DNA from: Epiperipatus broadwayi
Taxonomy: Eukaryota; Onychophora; Udeonychophora; Euonychophora; Peripatidae
Assembly: GCA_028023455.1 (NCBI GenBank)
Contig: JAQFVV010012536.1
Span: 886,001-950,000 of the forward strand
DNA length: 64,000 bases
Direction of reading: 5' to 3'
Within the stretch, counting starts at the first letter, position 1; each line of letters begins with the position of its first letter. The notes below the pieces were generated by a model. That model saw only the letters and a list, made by a program, of their open reading frames with translations, searched no databases and was not told the origin of the DNA. The position numbers and the translations under genes were made by a program. This document shows positions 59,500 through 64,000 of the stretch, piece after piece.

Positions 59500-60372
59500 T
59501 GTTTTCTGACATTAACGCTCTAGTATTGTGACAGATTTCTTTATTTTCACTAGATTTAAGATTTCAAATTTCACTTTAATATTAAAAAATATTTATCAGA
59601 AAATAATAAATTTGACCTCATTCAATAGATATTTTTGTTTAGAAATTAGATAAATTTTAAAAAATCATATTTAATTTTTGGAATTATTTTAAAAATTAGA
59701 TTTTAATCAAAACAAAATGTGGTCACTTCATAAAATTTCAGATGGAGCTGATTCAATTTGCAAAATACATGAAATCTTCTTTGCTTGACATTTGTTTTTG
59801 AAATCTGAATGAATTATTTTTAATATCTACTAAGTCTATCAATTTATGTTTTAAAAGTTTAAAATTTCACCATAATTTTTATGATATCACTAAATATTAT
59901 AAAAATATGCTGAGTGGCATCATTTCCAGATATTGAATTTTCCATGACTGTAATCTCTATGGTAACAATATTCAGAAGAATATATTCTTTTGTATTTAAA
60001 AACAAAATATTTCTGTAAAAAATAAATATGTAATAATATATATTTTGATTTCTAATAATTATTACAGAATTACAATGCAAATATAGTCATAAACTTTCCA
60101 AAAAATGTGGTTTTTAGACCATCATAATATTTTCTCAAAGTAATCTTGCAAAGTTTGAGATTGTGAAATATATAAAGAATACCCATCATCGCAGAGATTG
60201 AGAAACTTTGAAGACATGCATATTCAATTTTCCTGCCATCTTTTGAATTTTTTTAATAATTAAAATAATGGAAAATATTTTACAATATTAGAAAATATGT
60301 GAATTTTAAAGATGTAAAAAAAAAGCTCAGCAAAATTTCTCAGTAGAGGCTCAAAAACACAAATTAATTTCT
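59500..60372 (-). repeat. Interspersed repeat family A, copy 3
   Basis: Inverted relative to copies 1 and 2. On the minus strand it shows CTGAGAAATTTTGCTGAG, a CAAACTTTGCAAGATTACTTT-like block, AATTATTAGAAAT, TAAATTGATAGACTTAGTAGA, CATTTTGTTTTGATTAAAATC and TTTCTAAACAAAAATATC in the same order as the other copies. It ends near 59500 with TTAAATCTAGTGAAAATAAAG. Confidence 0.68.
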
Positions 60373-60410
60373 AAATATCTCAAACTTGGCTCTGACGCCT
60401 TAAAAAAGTT

Positions 60411-61278
60411 CAAAACTTAAACAATCCCAATATCAATAGCAACCAACAACCTCAACCCTTTGTCATGGCAACCTCCTTTTAACAATGAAAATAGAATCTC
60501 ACTCTCATTTATTGTTCAATACATTTATATAAAACAAAGAATTGCAACTTGACCACAAAGATTGAAATTATTGATACAGAGAAGTTAAAAAAAACTATCA
60601 TAAATAAGTAAATATAACTTGTTCTGAATTCAGACTAATAAATAATCAATTATAACATTACAAACTGCAATTATAATTTTCCAATTGACAAGTACAATTA
60701 GTTAGTCGAAATTACACTAGGCAAATATTACTAACTTTACAAATTTAAAGTTTATCTAACATACTCTATTTGTTATGCATATTCTCTATTTGTTACATTT
60801 CTCTGAAATACAGGTTACTAAAATTTTTCAACATTAAATAATAAGTGTAATAATACTCAAGGCCAAATGGGTTTATGAGTACTCATTAAAATCAGTCAAC
60901 ACTTAGGCAATCCCAATATCAATAACAATCAACAATCTCAAACTGTTGTCAAGGCAACCTCCTTTTAACAATAAAGGCAGAATCCCACCTTTATTTATGG
61001 TCCAATACATTTATACAGGCACTAAAGATTGCAACTTGATTACAGAGATTGAAATTATTGATACAAAGAAGTTTAAATAAACCTCCTTAAATGAGTACAT
61101 ATAACCTGTTTTATGCAGAAATAATAAATAGTCAATTATAACATTAGGAAGTGCAATTATAATTTTCAAATTCCATCCAAAGTATTACTTAAATAATAAA
61201 TGTAATAATGCTCAAGGCTAAATGGGTTTATAAGTAATTATTAAACTCAGTCAACACTTAGACAATCCCAATATGAAA
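60411..61278 (+). repeat. Tandem repeat of large units (about 485 and 355 bp, plus a partial third)
   Basis: Units start at ACTTAAACAATCCCAATATC (60415), ACTTAGGCAATCCCAATATC (60901) and ACTTAGACAATCCCAATATG (61256). Units 1 and 2 share CATGGCAACCTCCTTTTAACAAT, CAATACATTTATA, GATTGAAATTATTGATAC and TCAAGGCCAAATGGGTTTAT. Unit 2 lacks about 130 bp present in unit 1 (the part with CTCTATTTGTTAYGCA). The same head occurs in inverted form at 18446-18562. Tandem terminal repeats are known in Penelope-like elements, but no coding sequence ties this to one. Confidence 0.7.
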
Positions 61279-61394
61279 AACACTCTACCATAAATACAAT
61301 AACTGCTTTTATTGGAAAGAAAATAATAGAAGGGTATGGTTAGGTAAGGTATTAAAGTCTTGCAAAAAGTAATATCAATTAATAGAGTAAAGAA

Positions 61395-61730
61395 ACTGCA
61401 TATGTCCTGTACATGTGGGGTTCAGATTGACCTTAGGTCAACATGGGTGTGACAATAATCTCGCCCCTGGGGGGTTTTTGGCTCCCCCCTCATATTTTTT
61501 ATTGTGGGGGGGGTGGTGGGGTGGGGGGAGGGGGGGATTGAAGCCACCCATTAATTATGAGGATGGTATTTTATTATTTTTTCCAACTTATTTTTTTTGT
61601 GGGGTGGTGGTGTGCGATTGTTGGTGGTGGGGGAAGATTGTATTTTTGTTTTTTTTCTTTTTTGGTGGGTTGTTGGGTGGGGGGGGGGGGGGGGGGGGGG
61701 GTGAATGTGTTTGTAATAATAAATTTATCC
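61395..61730 (-). repeat. Copy of the tRNA-like repeat family with corrupted (poly-G) base calls
   Basis: 61410-61465 is a clean match, in minus sense, to the repeat at 40590-40660 (CCTGTACATGTGGGGTTCAG, CAACATGGGTGTGACAA). From about 61463 on, the sequence still follows the repeat column by column (GGATTGAAGCC..CCATTAA..TATGA matches the complement of the 40.48-40.50 kb block), but many A bases are replaced by G or C until a run of 24 or so G at 61679-61702. The open frames 61415-61825 and overlapping ones are artefacts. Confidence 0.6.
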
Positions 61731-62168
61731 ATACTGCAGAGAGTAATAAAATTCACATTTATTTATTTTCCTTTTTTATATATGATTTTAACTTAAGGAG
61801 TTTAGAATCATCATTTGGTTGCTAGTGATGATGAAAATGATAACGTCATTCAACATGAAGCTACTTATTTAACTTGCTTTCGAGGAATACAGGCTCCTAT
61901 AATAGATAAAATTCTAATGATTTTAATGATCATATAAATATTTTTACAGCTTATCAACAAATATTTAATGTTAAGAATATAAATCTATTCATGAAACAAA
62001 CAAGTCCAAATATATTAATAAGATAATTTTCAAGCTATATTCTAAAAAATTATTTTAATGAATTTGAAAACTGTGCTCATCTTTTAATATATTGATGCCA
62101 ATAAAATTTTATCTGATAAAAGAGTATCCATTTCATTTGATCTATGGTTTTTTATATAGTAATATTTT
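61731..62168. other. AT-rich spacer
   Basis: No gene or repeat recognised. Confidence 0.5.
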
Positions 62169-62352
62169 AAACTGGATTCCAAGAGATTGTAAAAGACCCA
62201 AAAAGAGACCACATGTGAGATGGATGGATGAAATAAGAAAGTGTGCAGGGGTGATGTGGAGAAGAGAAGCTAAAGATCAGAGAAGATGGATTTAACTTGG
62301 AGAGACCTTCATCCTGCAGTGGATTGATAATGGTTGATAATGATGATGATTA
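62169..62352 (+). mobile_element. 3' scrap of the RTE LINE
   Basis: It matches about 2300-2482 closely: GATTGTAAAAGACCCAAAAAG, RWMDEIRKCAGVMW in translation, then a stop where the first copy reads Glu, and LGETFILQWIDNG before the terminal (GAT)n run at 62332-62352. It is heavily 5' truncated, typical of target-primed insertions. It fixes the 3' end of the family. Confidence 0.88.
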
Positions 62353-62364
62353 AACAGTGATATT

Positions 62365-62708
62365 CAAAAAGGCTGACACCTTTTATTAATGGTGATTTTT
62401 GTTTTTATATTATATATCACCATTCCCTATGCTTACTTACACATTGTGATTACTCTGTCTTGTACTGAGCAGTGCTGCTGCATGGAGTATTTTGCCGCTG
62501 TATTAATAAAAGGTGGACATTATTAACAAGTTCATTTACATGGCTTTATTAATCTAATTTGTGAATTATTTTTGTAACTATTCATATTCAAACTTGTTTA
62601 TTCCTTGAATAGACTACATTATTAAAATCTTTAAAATTTTATGTAAACTAATATCAAAACTGTAAGTTGGGCTCATTAATATAAAAACAAAAATCACTGC
62701 ATATAAAA
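62365..62708. repeat. Small inverted-repeat element (MITE-like)
   Basis: GGTGATTTTTGTTTTTATATTA near the left end pairs with TAATATAAAAACAAAAATCACT at 62678-62699, and CACCTTTTATTAATGG (62373) also pairs with TATTAATAAAAGGTGG at 62497-62512. There may be two nested inverted units. No coding capacity. Confidence 0.55.
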
Positions 62709-63214
62709 AGTTTCAGCTTTTATGAGCATCAATGCTTCATTTATTATTACACTAACCAAAGGTCAAAAAGAAGTTGCTGCTCCCAGGCATAGTCAATTAT
62801 ATGCAGCTTTTCCCATTAGCATTGATGATTTGGTCATAAGTTGGAGTTGTATCAATTTTATTTTGAATAAGAAGAGAGAAAAGCAAGTTACACTAATAAA
62901 TATCATTTATTAAATTTGTATTTACATATATACAATTAGAAGTGCTGTAAAGATGTACAAAATAACATAAGGTCAGCTAACCTGTATTGACAACCTAATC
63001 CTGATTTCAGTTAGGTACCGAACCATATGTTTGTGAGCTTCATATACTCTTTTATTTTCTATTGTTTTCTTCTGGTGTACCAAGGATTTATGTGGTTGCA
63101 ATGAGCATATGTGATCTGTGAGCATATGTAGTCTAATCTGAATTCAAAATTGGTCTTATATGGATTGGTTCTACTTTAATAATTTTAATTACATAATGCT
63201 AAATATATTCAAGC
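62709..63214. other. Spacer, nothing recognised
   Basis: The short open frame 62722-62913 has no domain. No repeat copies were noticed. Confidence 0.5.
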
Positions 63215-63350
63215 ACACATTTCATTCTTTTTTTTTTCCTCATATGTCGTAGCATCGTCCAGGAAGCGAACCCACAAACCCAGGACAACTACTTGTAAGG
63301 CAGCTATGCTGACCACTGAACCATCAATACTTGACACATTTCATTCTTTT
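63215..63350 (-). mobile_element. Short tRNA-derived SINE with 17-bp target-site duplication
   Basis: The body (63232-63333) on the minus strand reads GATGGTTCAGTGGTCAGC (strong A box), CTGCCTTACAAGTAG, TTGTGGGTTCGCTTCC (strong B box), GACGATGCTACGACATATGAGG and an A-run. The direct repeats ACACATTTCATTCTTTT at 63215-63231 and 63334-63350 are perfect over 17 bp, so the insertion is fairly young. It is the same family as 43624-43737. The length of about 100 bp makes it little more than a tRNA head with an A tail. It would be transcribed by RNA polymerase III from the internal boxes and mobilised by a LINE of the host. Confidence 0.85.
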
Positions 63351-64000
63351 GTCGCAAAAAACTTTATTTTCTGCATGCTCAAATACTCATATCTTTTACA
63401 AATACATACATGGCATTTATTATTTCTTCAAACAAATATTAATATTACTAATAATATTATGCAAATACATATGTGACTATTATTTATTAATACAAACATT
63501 AATGCATTTATAATATATATATATGCATGAACTTTATATATATATATAAATATGTACACTATTACCTATTATTATGTTATAATATAGTAAAAGTTGTCAT
63601 TTTTCTGACAAAATACATGGATATTAATATAACAAAAGTTGAGCATTATTTTCAAATTCATTTAAATTATTTTTTTGTCGATTGTGAATTACCTTATTAA
63701 TATACTGGTTCCTGTTTGTTCCATGAATAGACTTTTCTATTGACATGCAAAACTTATTGATTCAACAAAAAATAAAATATCAAAGCCATGAAATTTGTTA
63801 GAATGAAATTTGAACATTAGCAGGAATATAAGATTTTGAAAAGTTCCCATTGATACAGCTGAAGTATTTTTGATAATTTTTTATTGTGCCAATTGCAAAT
63901 TTTTCTTTATTATTCAGGATATTTTAATATAACTTATTGCCAATATTTTCCCTCTTTTGGTCTTTGTAAGTGTGCAATAGTGTCCAGTAATTCGAGTCTG
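63351..64000. other. AT-rich spacer to the window end
   Basis: (TA)n near 63511-63522 and 63535-63550. The open frame 63331-63513 has no motif. Nothing else is recognised. Confidence 0.5.

Noticed and set aside
61415-61825. Gly/Trp-rich open frame
   Set aside because: Lies in the corrupted poly-G repeat copy.

Overview
The window is AT-rich, repeat-dense animal DNA, almost certainly from an invertebrate nuclear genome. The reasons are non-LTR retrotransposons of several types, a Ty3/gypsy LTR retrotransposon, Penelope-like elements with GIY-YIG endonuclease, tRNA-derived SINEs with target-site duplications, a pogo/Tigger-like DNA transposon remnant, and a decayed array of complement-control (CCP/sushi) modules, which is an animal domain family. 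No species can be named from the sequence. No intact host protein-coding gene, functional tRNA, rRNA or CRISPR array was found. Nearly every recognisable open frame is a broken piece of a mobile element.

Layout. 1-2.5 kb is an RTE-type LINE cut by the window edge. 2.6-3.0 kb is a long hairpin repeat with a second copy at 53.6 kb. 3.2-9.5 kb is a nearly full-length two-ORF LINE (Tx1/L1-like, tentative). 9.5-10.0 kb is an assembly gap of 500 N. 10.0-17.6 kb is a Ty3/gypsy element running gag, protease, RT, RNase H, integrase, polypurine tract and a 3.3-kb 3' LTR. 17.6-30 kb holds microsatellites, small inverted repeats, the CCP pseudogene (20.1-21.2 kb), two head-to-head Penelope 3' ends (22-22.9 kb), one copy of a three-copy repeat (23.8-24.6 kb) and a larger Penelope element on the minus strand (25.1-27.0 kb). 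30.08-33.36 kb is a solo LTR of the same gypsy family in reverse orientation, with TG...CA ends and an ATAT duplication. 34.3-38.0 kb is a minus-strand LINE interrupted by a palindrome of about 711 bp.

38-46.3 kb is mostly unassigned, with two groups of a partly inverted tRNA-like repeat family (40.2-41.1 and 45.3-46.3 kb) and a short SINE (43.6 kb). 46.4-50.4 kb has a LINE RT fragment, the Tigger-like remnant and a C/G-rich stretch that looks like bad sequence. 50.4-64 kb is AT-rich spacer with an (AAT)n tract, more copies of the same repeats, a 28-bp minisatellite next to a tRNA-like head, several hairpin elements, a copy of the 40/45-kb repeat that looks corrupted by poly-G base calls (61.4-61.7 kb), a 3' scrap of the RTE LINE and a SINE with a 17-bp target-site duplication.

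The parts do not form a pathway. The shared logic is a retrotransposition landscape: autonomous elements that supply RT and endonuclease (RTE, Tx1-like, Penelope, gypsy) lie beside non-autonomous copies (SINEs, hairpin elements, solo LTR). The least expected items are the 3.3-kb LTR with its inverted solo copy, the apparently intronless CCP array, the tRNA head joined to a minisatellite, and the repeat copy whose base calls drift to G. I did not find a new coordinated gene system. All statements come from reading the sequence and the ORF translations; no database search was run.
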